A stretch of 64,000 bases of DNA from an uncultured Christensenella sp. Lineage in GTDB: Bacteria > Bacillota > Clostridia > Christensenellales > CAG-917. Position 1 is the stretch's first letter; each line of letters opens with the position of its first letter. The position numbers and the translations under genes were made by a program. This document shows, piece after piece, positions 44,294 to 51,958 of this stretch. The stretch spans positions 62,001 through 126,000 of the forward strand of contig CAJTQT010000004.1 of the NCBI GenBank assembly GCA_910578325.1, read 5' to 3'. Below the pieces are notes generated by a model. It searched no databases. It worked only from the letters and a program-made list of their open reading frames with translations, and was not told the origin of the DNA.

Positions 44294-46078
44294 ATGGCAT
44301 ATTCAATACTATCGGCTCAAAGTGTAAACGCGACTATGATAGCCACTTCCATTCTCACCCTGATTGCAGGTATCGGCGTATTTCTCATTGCCTGCAAAAT
44401 GATGAGCAGCAATCTTGAATCCCTCAGTTCGAATAAACTTAAAGCCCTTTTCGCAAAGACTTCAAAAAGCAAACTTATAGGCGTCGGCATAGGCACAGTA
44501 GCAACTGCGGCGATTCAGAGTTCGGGCGCAACGACCGTTATGGTCATAGGCTTTGTAAACGCGGGCATTATGTCGCTTATGCAGGCGGCGACGATTATCT
44601 TCGGCGCAAACATAGGAACTACGGTGACGGGACAGATTGTCGCGCTGGGACTTTTCGGCTCCAACTCAATATCGGCAACGGTCATATTCTCCGCATTTGC
44701 GGGCATAGGCGCATGCATAATGCTTTTCGGCAAAAAGGACATCCTGCAAAAGACGGGAGGCATACTTGCGGGCTTCGGTATGCTTTTCGTCGCGCTGAAT
44801 CTTATGAGCGGCGCAATGGAAGAGTTTGCAATGCTTGACGGCGTTAAACATTTCTTAGCCTCGATTTCAAATCCGTTGCTGCTTGTATTGATAGGCGCGT
44901 TGCTGACGGCGGTTATACAGAGTTCGTCGGTTATGACTTCACTTGCAATCACAATGGTATTCACAGGACTCATAAACCTCGATCAAGGTATATATCTTAC
45001 GCTCGGTTCAAACATAGGTTCCTGCGTTGTCGCGCTCATCGCGGGCATAGGAAGCAGTACGAACGCAAAGCGTACCGCAATCATACACCTTATATTCAAT
45101 ATTTCCGGCGTAGTTGTATTTATGATTGTGGGACTGATTATGAGGCTCGCGTCAAAAGGCGCAATTACGTTCGGATATCTGTTTGAGAAGATGTTCCCCA
45201 ACGCGTTGAACACACAGATGGCAATGTTCCACACTATTTTCAACGTATTTACGGTCATACTCATTCTTCCTCTCACAAACGCGCTTGTTAAACTCGTTAC
45301 TAAAATAATTCCCGAGAAGAAGACGGAAGATGATAAAAACGCGCCACGCATGCACTATATAGACGAACATTTGCTCTCCACCCCGCCTATCGCGGTTCAG
45401 CAGACCAAAAACGAAATCGTGAATATGGCAGAAACCGCAATGAGCAACTTTACTCTGTCCTGCGACATAGTCTGCACAATGGATTTTTCCGAAATAGAAA
45501 CCTTCCGACGTAACGAAAACCAACTGGATTATCTGAATAAAGACCTTGTCAGATTCATTATCAAACTTTCAAAACTCGAAATGAGCGACGACGACCGTAT
45601 GTATCTCACGTCCGCCCTGCATACCATAACCGACCTTGAACGCATCGGCGATTATGCGGAGAATATCATCGAATACGCCGAGAAACTCAGCGCGGCGGGC
45701 GAAAAGTTTTCCGACGACGCAATCGAAGAAATTCGCCATATGCAGTCGTTGATAGAGGAACTCTACCGTAAAGTTATGAAAGCATACGTAAACAGGGATA
45801 TGGCGTCTTTCAGAGAAGCGAACGCCATAGAAGAAAAAATCGACGACTACACCGATATTATGGCAGAAAACCACATTCGCAGAATAGACGAAGGGATTTG
45901 CACGTCGGAAACAGGAGCGCAGTATATGTCGCTCGCGTCGAACGCGGAACGAGTCGCGGACCACTTTATAAACGTAGCCAAAACCATACGCGACTACCGT
46001 TATAACAGACGCTCGGCAAACACGCGTGCAAACGCAAATACAAAACGCAATAAAAATGAAAACAAGGACAAAAGGTAA
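44294..46078 (+). CDS. Na/Pi cotransporter family protein with PhoU-like domain
   Basis: Putative sodium-dependent phosphate symporter of 594 residues. The membrane half contains two inverted QSS repeats, IQSSGATTVMVIGFVNAG (about 75-92) and IQSSSVMTSLAITMVF (about 208-223), the hallmark of the NptA/PNaS family. From about residue 380 a soluble helical PhoU-like domain follows (ERIGDYAENIIEYAEKL, NAERVADHFINVAKTI). The end is a basic N/K-rich tail. It leads a tight plus-strand group with rdgB (five bases on) and the phosphoesterase. Confidence 0.93.
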   Translation: MAYSILSAQSVNATMIATSILTLIAGIGVFLIACKMMSSNLESLSSNKLKALFAKTSKSKLIGVGIGTVATAAIQSSGATTVMVIGFVNAGIMSLMQAATIIFGANIGTTVTGQIVALGLFGSNSISATVIFSAFAGIGACIMLFGKKDILQKTGGILAGFGMLFVALNLMSGAMEEFAMLDGVKHFLASISNPLLLVLIGALLTAVIQSSSVMTSLAITMVFTGLINLDQGIYLTLGSNIGSCVVALIAGIGSSTNAKRTAIIHLIFNISGVVVFMIVGLIMRLASKGAITFGYLFEKMFPNALNTQMAMFHTIFNVFTVILILPLTNALVKLVTKIIPEKKTEDDKNAPRMHYIDEHLLSTPPIAVQQTKNEIVNMAETAMSNFTLSCDIVCTMDFSEIETFRRNENQLDYLNKDLVRFIIKLSKLEMSDDDRMYLTSALHTITDLERIGDYAENIIEYAEKLSAAGEKFSDDAIEEIRHMQSLIEELYRKVMKAYVNRDMASFREANAIEEKIDDYTDIMAENHIRRIDEGICTSETGAQYMSLASNAERVADHFINVAKTIRDYRYNRRSANTRANANTKRNKNENKDKR

Positions 46079-46083
46079 ACACT

Positions 46084-46668
46084 ATGAAACTCGCAATCGC
46101 AACCAACAATAAACACAAACTTACCGAAATCCGCGCAATCCTCGACGGATGCTTTGACGAACTTCTATCACTCGGAGATTTAGGCATAGATGTTGACATC
46201 GAAGAAACAGGCGCCACACTGGAAGAAAACGCGCTTATCAAAGCAAGAGAGATCGTCAGACTTACAAATATGCCCGCTCTCGCGGACGATACCGGACTTA
46301 TGGTAAACGCACTGCACGGCGCACCGGGGGTGTATTCGGCGCGTTATGCGGGAATAGAACACGACGACAAAGCCAACCGCGACCTGCTTTTGAAAAATCT
46401 CAGCGGCGAGTCCGACCGCTCCGCCTACTTCGGCACCTGCATAGCAGTATGCTATCCCGACGGCAAATATCTGATTGCACAGGGCAAGGTCGAGGGCGAA
46501 ATCACCCGTGAAGAGCGCGGCGAAGGCGGATTCGGCTACGACTGCCTGTTCTATTCGCCCGAACTCGGCAAGACGCTTGCTCAGGCTACTCCCGAAGAAA
46601 AAAACTCCGTAAGCCACAGAGGCCGCGCACTGCGCGCTATGCTCAAAATACTTCAAGAACAGGACTGA
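46084..46668 (+). CDS. rdgB: XTP/dITP pyrophosphatase (RdgB/HAM1)
   Basis: House-cleaning enzyme that hydrolyses non-canonical purine nucleoside triphosphates. The 194 residues show IATNNKHKLTEIRAIL at the N-terminus, the ADDTGLMVNALHGAPGVYSARYAG block, GEGGFGYDCLF and the final SHRGRAL substrate loop. It starts five bases after the transporter stop and ends one base before the phosphoesterase start. Confidence 0.96.
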   Translation: MKLAIATNNKHKLTEIRAILDGCFDELLSLGDLGIDVDIEETGATLEENALIKAREIVRLTNMPALADDTGLMVNALHGAPGVYSARYAGIEHDDKANRDLLLKNLSGESDRSAYFGTCIAVCYPDGKYLIAQGKVEGEITREERGEGGFGYDCLFYSPELGKTLAQATPEEKNSVSHRGRALRAMLKILQEQD

Positions 46669-46669
46669 T

Positions 46670-47134
46670 ATGAAAACCATACTGGCATTTTCGGACAGTC
46701 ACAACTCGCCTTTGCCGCAAAAACTGAAAGATGTTGCGGCGGAATCGGACTTTCTGTTCTTTTTAGGCGACGGCAGCAGCGGTCTTAAAGACTTGCTGTT
46801 GCACAAAAACTTCCACGCCGTGGACGGAAACTGCGACAAACCCGCTTTCGGCAAAGAAGAAATTATCGAAACGGAAGGACTGCGGATATTAATAACCCAC
46901 GGTCACGTATATTCAGTAAAACGCAGTCTGCTGCCTCTGACGCTACGCGCAAAAGAACTGCAATGCGACGTCGTTTTTTACGGACATACGCATATAGCCG
47001 CAGTCGACGAATGCGACGGAATCACGATGATATGCCCCGGTTCGGTCGCATATTCGTTCAATAAACCGCCGTCTTACGCCTATGCGGTGGCTCATAATGG
47101 AAAAATTACAATCAAAATTGTAAACATAAGTTAA
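46670..47134 (+). CDS. YfcE/MJ0936-type metallophosphoesterase
   Basis: Small calcineurin-like phosphodiesterase of 154 residues. The metal motifs are in order: DSHNS (9-13), GDGSSGL, GNCDKP, THGHVYSVK and GHTHIA. Homologues hydrolyse phosphodiesters in vitro; the physiological substrate is unknown. The rdgB-yfcE pairing is widespread in Bacillota. Confidence 0.92.
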   Translation: MKTILAFSDSHNSPLPQKLKDVAAESDFLFFLGDGSSGLKDLLLHKNFHAVDGNCDKPAFGKEEIIETEGLRILITHGHVYSVKRSLLPLTLRAKELQCDVVFYGHTHIAAVDECDGITMICPGSVAYSFNKPPSYAYAVAHNGKITIKIVNIS

Positions 47135-47139
47135 ATTTG

Positions 47140-47168
47140 TTGACATCAATATCCGAATATGCTAATAT
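47140..47168 (+). promoter_or_regulatory. Promoter of the tRNA cluster
   Basis: TTGACA (47140-47145) is a perfect -35, spaced 17 bases from TAATAT (47163-47168). The first tRNA begins about 60 bases downstream. Confidence 0.75.
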
Positions 47169-47228
47169 TTTCAAGCATCGAATTGCTCTGATTGTATTCA
47201 TTGCTTCGGGCGGCGACTCAAATTTGAT

Positions 47229-47302
47229 GCGGGTGTAGTTCAATGGTAGAATCTCAGCCTTCCAAGCTGATTGCGTGGGTCCGATTCCCATCACCCGCTC
47301 CA
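47229..47302 (+). tRNA. tRNA-Gly (anticodon TCC)
   Basis: A complete cloverleaf can be drawn: acceptor GCGGGTG/CACCCGC, anticodon loop CTTCCAA giving TCC, T-loop with TCCGATTC-type sequence, discriminator T and encoded CCA at 47300-47302. Confidence 0.95.
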
Positions 47303-47342
47303 TACACTCTCTGAGTGACGCCACAAACTTAAAAGTTTGTTT

Positions 47343-47419
47343 GAGCCTGTAGCTCAGCAGGATAGAGCAACGGCCTTCTAAGCCGTGTGTCGGGGGTTCG
47401 AATCCCTTCAGGCTCGCCA
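47343..47419 (+). tRNA. tRNA-Arg (anticodon TCT)
   Basis: Acceptor GAGCCTG pairs perfectly with CAGGCTC. The anticodon loop is CTTCTAA (TCT), the T-loop TTCGAAT, the discriminator G, and CCA is encoded at 47417-47419. Confidence 0.95.
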
Positions 47420-47422
47420 AAC

Positions 47423-47500
47423 GGTGGATATAGCGCAGTTGGTTAGCGCGCCAGGTTGTGGCCCTGGAGGCCGTGGGTTCGAATCCCACTATTCACCCCA
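47423..47500 (+). tRNA. tRNA-His (anticodon GTG)
   Basis: Acceptor GTGGATA pairs with TATTCAC, with the extra 5' G of tRNA-His at 47423 opposite the discriminator C. The anticodon loop is TTGTGGC. CCA is encoded. Its last 21 bases are repeated downstream at 47695. Confidence 0.95.
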
Positions 47501-47543
47501 CAGGCTCAACCCATTGCATCAGCAATGGGTTGGGCACAAAAAT
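47480..47543 (+). repeat. Direct repeat copy 1: tRNA-His 3' end plus hairpin
   Basis: 64 bases covering the T-loop to CCA of tRNA-His and a following 10-bp hairpin AACCCATTGC/GCAATGGGTT with loop ATCA. A second copy with three differences lies at 47695-47758. The hairpin has no T-run, so it is not a normal terminator. Confidence 0.85.
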
Positions 47544-47694
47544 TCGAACCTCTGTAAAGGGATTCGAACGGGCGGAAAAGCAAATAATCCAGTGAATTGT
47601 TTGCCCGCCCCGGCGTGATAGCGATGACAGCGTCGAGATATGCAAAACAGATGTTATCCTGTGCCGTATGGGGAATTGCAATAGTCAAGCGGAG
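47544..47694 (+). other. 151-base segment between the tRNA-His repeats
   Basis: No gene or tRNA is seen. It contains a long hairpin, GGGCGG/CCGCCC plus CAAATAAT/ATTGTTTG, at about 47568-47610. It may be the remains of an inserted element or of a duplicated tRNA locus. Confidence 0.4.
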
Positions 47695-47758
47695 CGAATC
47701 CCACTATTCACCCCACAGGCTCAACTCATTGCATCAGCGATGGGTTAGGCACAAAAAT
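47695..47758 (+). repeat. Direct repeat copy 2: orphan tRNA-His 3' end
   Basis: 61 of 64 bases match copy 1. Two or more of the changes fall in the hairpin arms and turn Watson-Crick pairs into G-U pairs, so the fold is kept. No 5' part of a tRNA precedes it. Confidence 0.85.
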
Positions 47759-47826
47759 CAAAAAAAATGCAGTTTGAAAATCTTGCCTTTTTGCACTGCA
47801 AGTGATATTATAACTGCGAAAGTTAT

Positions 47827-47901
47827 AGGGGTATCGCCAAGCGGTAAGGCATCAGATTTTGATTCTGACATTCGTTGGTTCAAATCCAGCTACCCCTGCC
47901 A
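47827..47901 (+). tRNA. tRNA-Gln (anticodon TTG)
   Basis: Acceptor AGGGGTA pairs with TACCCCT. The anticodon stem TCAGA/TCTGA encloses TTTTGAT, giving TTG. Discriminator G and encoded CCA follow. Confidence 0.95.
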
Positions 47902-47903
47902 AT

Positions 47904-47979
47904 GACTCACTAGCTCAGCCGGTAGAGCACCGCACTTTTAATGCGATGGTCCGGAGTTCGAATCTCCGGTGGGTCACCA
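47904..47979 (+). tRNA. tRNA-Lys (anticodon TTT)
   Basis: Acceptor GACTCAC pairs with GTGGGTC (one G-T pair). The anticodon loop CTTTTAA gives TTT; T-stem CGGAG/CTCCG encloses TTCGAAT. CCA is encoded. Only two bases separate it from tRNA-Gln. Confidence 0.95.
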
Positions 47980-47980
47980 A

Positions 47981-48012
47981 ATACGCCGCAACATTGCGGC
48001 GTATTTTGTTTT
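47981..48012 (+). terminator. Terminator of the tRNA cluster
   Basis: ATACGCCGCA/TGCGGCGTAT forms a 10-bp stem with loop ACAT, followed by TTTGTTTT, directly after tRNA-Lys. Confidence 0.9.
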
Positions 48013-48079
48013 CGGAGATTGCGCGATATCTCGCGCGCACTCTTCGAGTGAGATATACTAATACTAAAAAATGCGTTTA

Positions 48080-48108
48080 TTCGCAAGCATACACCGTGCC
48101 GCTATTAT
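48080..48108 (+). promoter_or_regulatory. Possible promoter of the ABC-F leader
   Basis: TTCGCA (48080-48085) and TATTAT (48103-48108) are 17 bases apart, which would start transcription near 48115, before the leader peptide. The -35 match is only moderate. Confidence 0.4.
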
Positions 48109-48148
48109 GCAAACGCGTGATATATTCAAAATAACAAGAGGTGTCGAA

Positions 48149-48169
48149 ATGATAATTCTTTCTTGCTAA
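48149..48169 (+). CDS. Putative leader peptide MIILSC
   Basis: A six-codon reading frame (ATG to TAA) with an AGAGGTG ribosome site 7 bases upstream. It lies in the 320-base leader of the ABC-F gene, followed by two mutually exclusive RNA structures. Short upstream peptides are typical of ribosome-sensing attenuators before antibiotic-resistance ABC-F and erm genes. No conservation data are available, so this rests on position. Confidence 0.5.
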   Translation: MIILSC

Positions 48170-48178
48170 ATTTTAATC

Positions 48179-48310
48179 GCGAAAGTCAATGCTGCCGTAT
48201 TTAGGCATTTCTTCGACTTTTGCAATTGCAGGAAAGGAAATCGATAATTCAATTATAAAAGCAGACACGTTTAAAAACGAGTTATGAGATGACTTTCTCA
48301 TAACTTTTTT
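48179..48310 (+). promoter_or_regulatory. Transcription attenuator of the ABC-F gene
   Basis: A terminator (GTTATGAGA 48281-48289 with TCTCATAAC 48296-48304, then T6) ends only five bases before the ribosome site of the ABC-F gene, so it must be overcome for expression. Upstream, GCGAAAGTC (48179-48187) pairs with GACTTTTGC (48215-48223). The same GAAAGTC can instead pair with GACTTTC (48291-48297) in the terminator loop and 3' arm, which would break the terminator. These alternatives make a switch controlled by translation of the leader peptide plausible. Confidence 0.65.
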
Positions 48311-48329
48311 AATTTAAGGAGGTAATACT

Positions 48330-49808
48330 ATGGCAATGATAAAAGTAGAAAACTTAACTTTTTCCTATCCGTCGCAAGACGACCTCATTTTCGACAATGT
48401 AAATTTTGCGATAGATACAAACTGGAAACTCGGCTTCGTAGGCAGAAACGGAAGAGGCAAAACAACATTTTTAAATCTGTTGCAAGGAAAATACGAATAC
48501 AGCGGCAAAATCACGTCCTCGATACAATTCGACTATTTTCCGTATCAGGTGAACGACAAATCTAAATTTACATATGAAATATTGCAAGAAGTATGCCCCA
48601 CCGCCGACGACTGGGAGTTTATTCGCGAATTTTCACGTCTGGATCTGGACTGTGAAGTTTTATACCGCTCTTTCGACACACTTTCTAACGGCGAACAAAC
48701 TAAAGCATTACTCTCTGCACTGTTTTTAAACGACGGGCACTTTCTTCTTATCGACGAACCTACAAATCATCTGGATTCAAATGCAAGAAAGTCCGTCGCC
48801 GGGTATCTCGACAAAAAGAAAGGATTTATTCTCGTATCCCACGACAGAAGTTTTTTAGACGGATGCGTAGACCATATACTGTCTATAAATAAGGCGGATA
48901 TAGAAGTTCAAAGCGGGAATTTTTCATCGTATATGACCAACTTCGAAAGACAGCAGAATTTCGAATGCAAACAAAAAGAAAAACTTTCTTCCGACATAAA
49001 GCGGTTGCAAAACGCGTCCCGACAGGCATCCGACTGGGCAAACAGCGTAGAGGCTACGAAATTCGGAACAAGCAATTCCGGCTCTAAGCCGGACAGAGGT
49101 TATATCGGACACAAATCCGCCAAAATGATGAAACGGGCAAAGGCAGTAGAGGCACGGCAACAAAGCGCGATCGAACAAAAATCTGCCTTGCTTAAAAACT
49201 TCGAAAACACAGAATCTTTAAAAATAAGTCCGCTTGCATATCGATCCGAAACGCTTGTGCGATTCTCTTCCGCGGCACCGAGTTATAACGGCAACGCCGT
49301 ATGCGAACCTGTCACTTTCGAAATTAAACGCGGGGACAGAATCGCGCTCGACGGTAAAAACGGAAGCGGAAAAAGCAGTATACTAAAATTGATTTGCGGG
49401 TTATACAATGAACATTTCGGTCAAATCCGTATAGGCTCGAATCTCTCGGTCTCATACGTTCCGCAGGATACGTCGCATCTTAAAGGAAATCTAAACGGTT
49501 TTGCGGCATTACGCGGGATAGACGTAAGCCTGTTTAAAACTATAATTCATAAAATGGGACTGGACAAAAAGCAATTTGACAAGGATATATCCGCTTTTTC
49601 GGAAGGACAAAAGAAAAAAATTCTTATAGCAGGAAGTCTTTGCGAAAATGCGCATCTTTACGTCTGGGACGAACCTCTTAATTTTATCGACGTGTATTCG
49701 AGAATCCAAATCGAAAATCTGCTTAATGAATTCAAACCTACTATGATTTTCGTAGAACACGACAAAGCGTTCAGAGACATTATCGCCACTCATACGATTA
49801 CGGTATAA
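48330..49808 (+). CDS. Lsa-type ABC-F ribosomal protection protein
   Basis: Soluble tandem-ATPase protein of 492 residues without membrane segments. Walker A1 is GRNGRGKTT (38-46) with LSNGEQTK and LLIDEPTNHLD; the second half has GKNGSGKSS, FSEGQKKK and VWDEPLNFID. A charged linker between the two (about 195-290) is the arm that reaches into the ribosome. The pattern (TNWKLGFVGRNGRGKTT, VWDEPLN) resembles Lsa(A) and clostridial CplR, which displace lincosamides, streptogramin A and pleuromutilins. AAGGAGG precedes the ATG. Its own attenuator supports drug-induced expression. Which drugs it protects against is not visible. Confidence 0.85.
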   Translation: MAMIKVENLTFSYPSQDDLIFDNVNFAIDTNWKLGFVGRNGRGKTTFLNLLQGKYEYSGKITSSIQFDYFPYQVNDKSKFTYEILQEVCPTADDWEFIREFSRLDLDCEVLYRSFDTLSNGEQTKALLSALFLNDGHFLLIDEPTNHLDSNARKSVAGYLDKKKGFILVSHDRSFLDGCVDHILSINKADIEVQSGNFSSYMTNFERQQNFECKQKEKLSSDIKRLQNASRQASDWANSVEATKFGTSNSGSKPDRGYIGHKSAKMMKRAKAVEARQQSAIEQKSALLKNFENTESLKISPLAYRSETLVRFSSAAPSYNGNAVCEPVTFEIKRGDRIALDGKNGSGKSSILKLICGLYNEHFGQIRIGSNLSVSYVPQDTSHLKGNLNGFAALRGIDVSLFKTIIHKMGLDKKQFDKDISAFSEGQKKKILIAGSLCENAHLYVWDEPLNFIDVYSRIQIENLLNEFKPTMIFVEHDKAFRDIIATHTITV

Positions 49809-49895
49809 ATGCGAACGGAACGCGCATTAACTACCCTATCTTAAACTGGTTGGGGCAAACCTGCACATATGAAATAACAATCAGACTTTATAAAA

Positions 49896-51092
49896 TTATT
49901 TTATAATGTCTGCAATGGAAATAACGTTTCTTCCGTCAAAGTTCAGTTTAAAAAAAGAGTGTATATTTGCAGAGATTATCATTGTTGCCTGCTTGCAAAG
50001 ATTTCTCTGTTCTTCCGTAAGAGATTGAATTGCCTCGTGCGGCGATTTAAGCAGGATTTCTACATTATTGCTTTCTAAAGCGTTAACCAAAACTCTGCCC
50101 GCCGCATCATTGCATTTCAAAACAACAACTTTACTATGCTGTACTTTGCAGTTTTCGATGAAATGTATAAATCGTTTATTCGAAATCATATCATTGCACA
50201 GTTTTTCGGTAAAATTTAATGCATTCGAAAACTGTTTCAATCTTGTATTTAATTTACCTATGCGTGTCATCAACTCAAACTTGTCTGAAAATTGTTTCCT
50301 TAGATTTTCAAGTCTGATTTTCTCTTCAAATAAATCATAATTCTTTGAAATTATTCTAAGCGCCTCTGCGCCATATTCATAAAACTCTTTTTGATAATGC
50401 AAAAAATGCAATCCCCATATATTTCCGGCATCTGCGGTAACGTATTCCGGGAAATCAATAATATGACAACCGCTTAATTTGTTTTCACATATAGCAAATA
50501 AATCAGACACCAGATTATTACACTTCTTACAATATTTAAGTGTACTAGTAAAAGAGCATAGTCCACCGTTTTTGTCAAAGTATTGCTCGGCGCCGAAATG
50601 CTTAAACAATATTATTCTTTTACTATCATAATGATAGAGAAGCATGTCACACATACGTTCTATGACCGATGTCCAAGTTTCCTTATCTATGTCATCAAAC
50701 GGCGAAATTTCTTTGTATTTATCCTTTCTGAATTTTTGATTCAGAGTCGGAAACAACTTTTTAGTATAGTTATTCAAGGTTATAAAATGATTGTCTTTTT
50801 TCAAAAGCGAAATCCGAGCATCTAAAATATCAAAAATCAAATAATCTGCTTTATTTGAAAAAACATAATCCAAACATTGCTTGTTAAAATCAAATTTGGA
50901 ACACCGTTTTACGAAATTATTTCCTTGTATAATCAAATCTTCATCTTCAATTTCGATTTCAGGCTTTGCCGATAACATAGAAATAGGACTTGAAAATGAA
51001 CTATACTGTAAAACCTTAGCCTCATTATTCTCTATCAGAGGCGTAACTATATCCCTTGATACGCAATCGCCAAGAATATTATAAAAAATCAT
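49896..51092 (-). CDS. DUF6270 domain-containing protein
   Basis: 398 residues. The N-terminus ILGDCVSRD (6-14) and the blocks SSFSSPISMLS and DYLIFDILDARISLL fit the DUF6270 family, whose members resemble SGNH hydrolases and often occur with surface polysaccharide genes; function is unproven. The C-terminal third has a helical, partly coiled-coil region and a second alpha/beta piece (SKVVVLKCNDAAGRVLVNAL). ATG 51092 is preceded by GGGAGG. The gene is clearly more AT-rich than its neighbours and uses many AAA, AAT and ATA codons, suggesting later acquisition. No partner genes are adjacent. Confidence 0.65.
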   Translation of the reverse strand: MIFYNILGDCVSRDIVTPLIENNEAKVLQYSSFSSPISMLSAKPEIEIEDEDLIIQGNNFVKRCSKFDFNKQCLDYVFSNKADYLIFDILDARISLLKKDNHFITLNNYTKKLFPTLNQKFRKDKYKEISPFDDIDKETWTSVIERMCDMLLYHYDSKRIILFKHFGAEQYFDKNGGLCSFTSTLKYCKKCNNLVSDLFAICENKLSGCHIIDFPEYVTADAGNIWGLHFLHYQKEFYEYGAEALRIISKNYDLFEEKIRLENLRKQFSDKFELMTRIGKLNTRLKQFSNALNFTEKLCNDMISNKRFIHFIENCKVQHSKVVVLKCNDAAGRVLVNALESNNVEILLKSPHEAIQSLTEEQRNLCKQATMIISANIHSFFKLNFDGRNVISIADIIK

Positions 51093-51118
51093 TGTATCGC
51101 CTCCCAACAGATAAAATA

Positions 51119-51147
51119 AAAATAGCATAAATCCGTTTATTTGACAA
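51119..51147 (-). promoter_or_regulatory. Promoter of the DUF6270 gene
   Basis: On the minus strand TTGTCA (51147-51142) and TATTTT (51124-51119) have 17-base spacing, with the start codon about 27 bases after the -10 hexamer. Confidence 0.6.
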
Positions 51148-51267
51148 GTTAAAAATACCTACACTTATTGCTCAACTCAATGTTTAACATTTGATATAAT
51201 GTAATTTATTATACCTGCAATTTTTACTGACGAAACGCTACTTGACATAGGTTTATATACTTCGATA

Positions 51268-51296
51268 TTGACGGGCGCATAAGTTTAAACTATAAT
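51268..51296 (+). promoter_or_regulatory. Sigma-A promoter of the 151-residue orphan
   Basis: TTGACG (51268-51273) and a perfect TATAAT (51291-51296) are 17 bases apart; the ATG follows after a leader of about 29 bases containing GGAG. Confidence 0.75.
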
Positions 51297-51331
51297 TATT
51301 CCAATAGGCAAATATTGTTTCGGAGTGCGGT

Positions 51332-51787
51332 ATGACGAAATACAGAATGTATATGACTAAGAAAAATCAAAACTGGACTATGGGAGAACGCGAAGCGTTG
51401 CTCGTATACCTCGACGGCGAAGACGACGAAATTCTGGAATTCGCAGTTGCGGACAAGGATTTTGCCGTCATACTCAAAAACGATTTGACTTACGACGTCA
51501 AAGACACAAGACAGGAAGCACTAGATTATATCTCGCATATATACCGCAATTACGTAATCTGCCGCAACACCGACAGTCGCTGTTACATTGACAGAAACGA
51601 TACCGAGCGTCGATATCTTACAGCCGCAGAGGCGCAACGCGACGGCGTATACGATTACGTTTATGTGCCTAAGGATAAATATTATATCGCTAAATTCGGA
51701 AAGATATTCGCCGTCGGAAACGATGAGAACGAAATGCACGAAAAGATGTACGAGCATTACCGCGCAAAATATACTTTCGCATACTGA
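51332..51787 (+). CDS. Uncharacterised 151-residue protein
   Basis: I do not recognise this family. The product is soluble, rich in D, E, Y and R, with no signal peptide or membrane segment. It may be an alpha/beta fold: ALLVYLDGEDDEILEFAV and KDFAVILKNDLTYDV look like strands, and RYLTAAEAQRDGVYDYVYVP and MHEKMYEHYRAKY like helices. It has a strong promoter, a GGAG ribosome site and a downstream terminator, so it is a single-gene unit. Base composition matches the chromosome, unlike the DUF6270 gene. Confidence 0.75.
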   Translation: MTKYRMYMTKKNQNWTMGEREALLVYLDGEDDEILEFAVADKDFAVILKNDLTYDVKDTRQEALDYISHIYRNYVICRNTDSRCYIDRNDTERRYLTAAEAQRDGVYDYVYVPKDKYYIAKFGKIFAVGNDENEMHEKMYEHYRAKYTFAY

Positions 51788-51888
51788 ACGGTCTAAGTTC
51801 AAAACGGCAGTTAAGTCCTAAATCCTACGAAAATCCGATAACGTTCAAATCAAAACAATCCGAAATTTCAAAGCGGAAGCAAAAAATC

Positions 51889-51910
51889 ACGCCCGTCATA
51901 TGACGGGCGT
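51889..51910. terminator. Bidirectional terminator between the orphan gene and spoIVA
   Basis: ACGCCCGTCA/TGACGGGCGT is a perfect 10-bp stem with a 2-base apex. On the minus strand GATTTTTT follows, which suits spoIVA; on the plus strand TTATC follows. Confidence 0.85.
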
Positions 51911-51958
51911 TTATCGCAGTTCGGCGACGCATCTTCTGCAAACGGTGGTTGAAATTTA

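Noticed and set aside
47497..47700. Sixth tRNA gene between tRNA-His and tRNA-Gln
   Set aside because: Only a 3' end is present; no D-arm, anticodon arm or 5' acceptor strand can be drawn before it.
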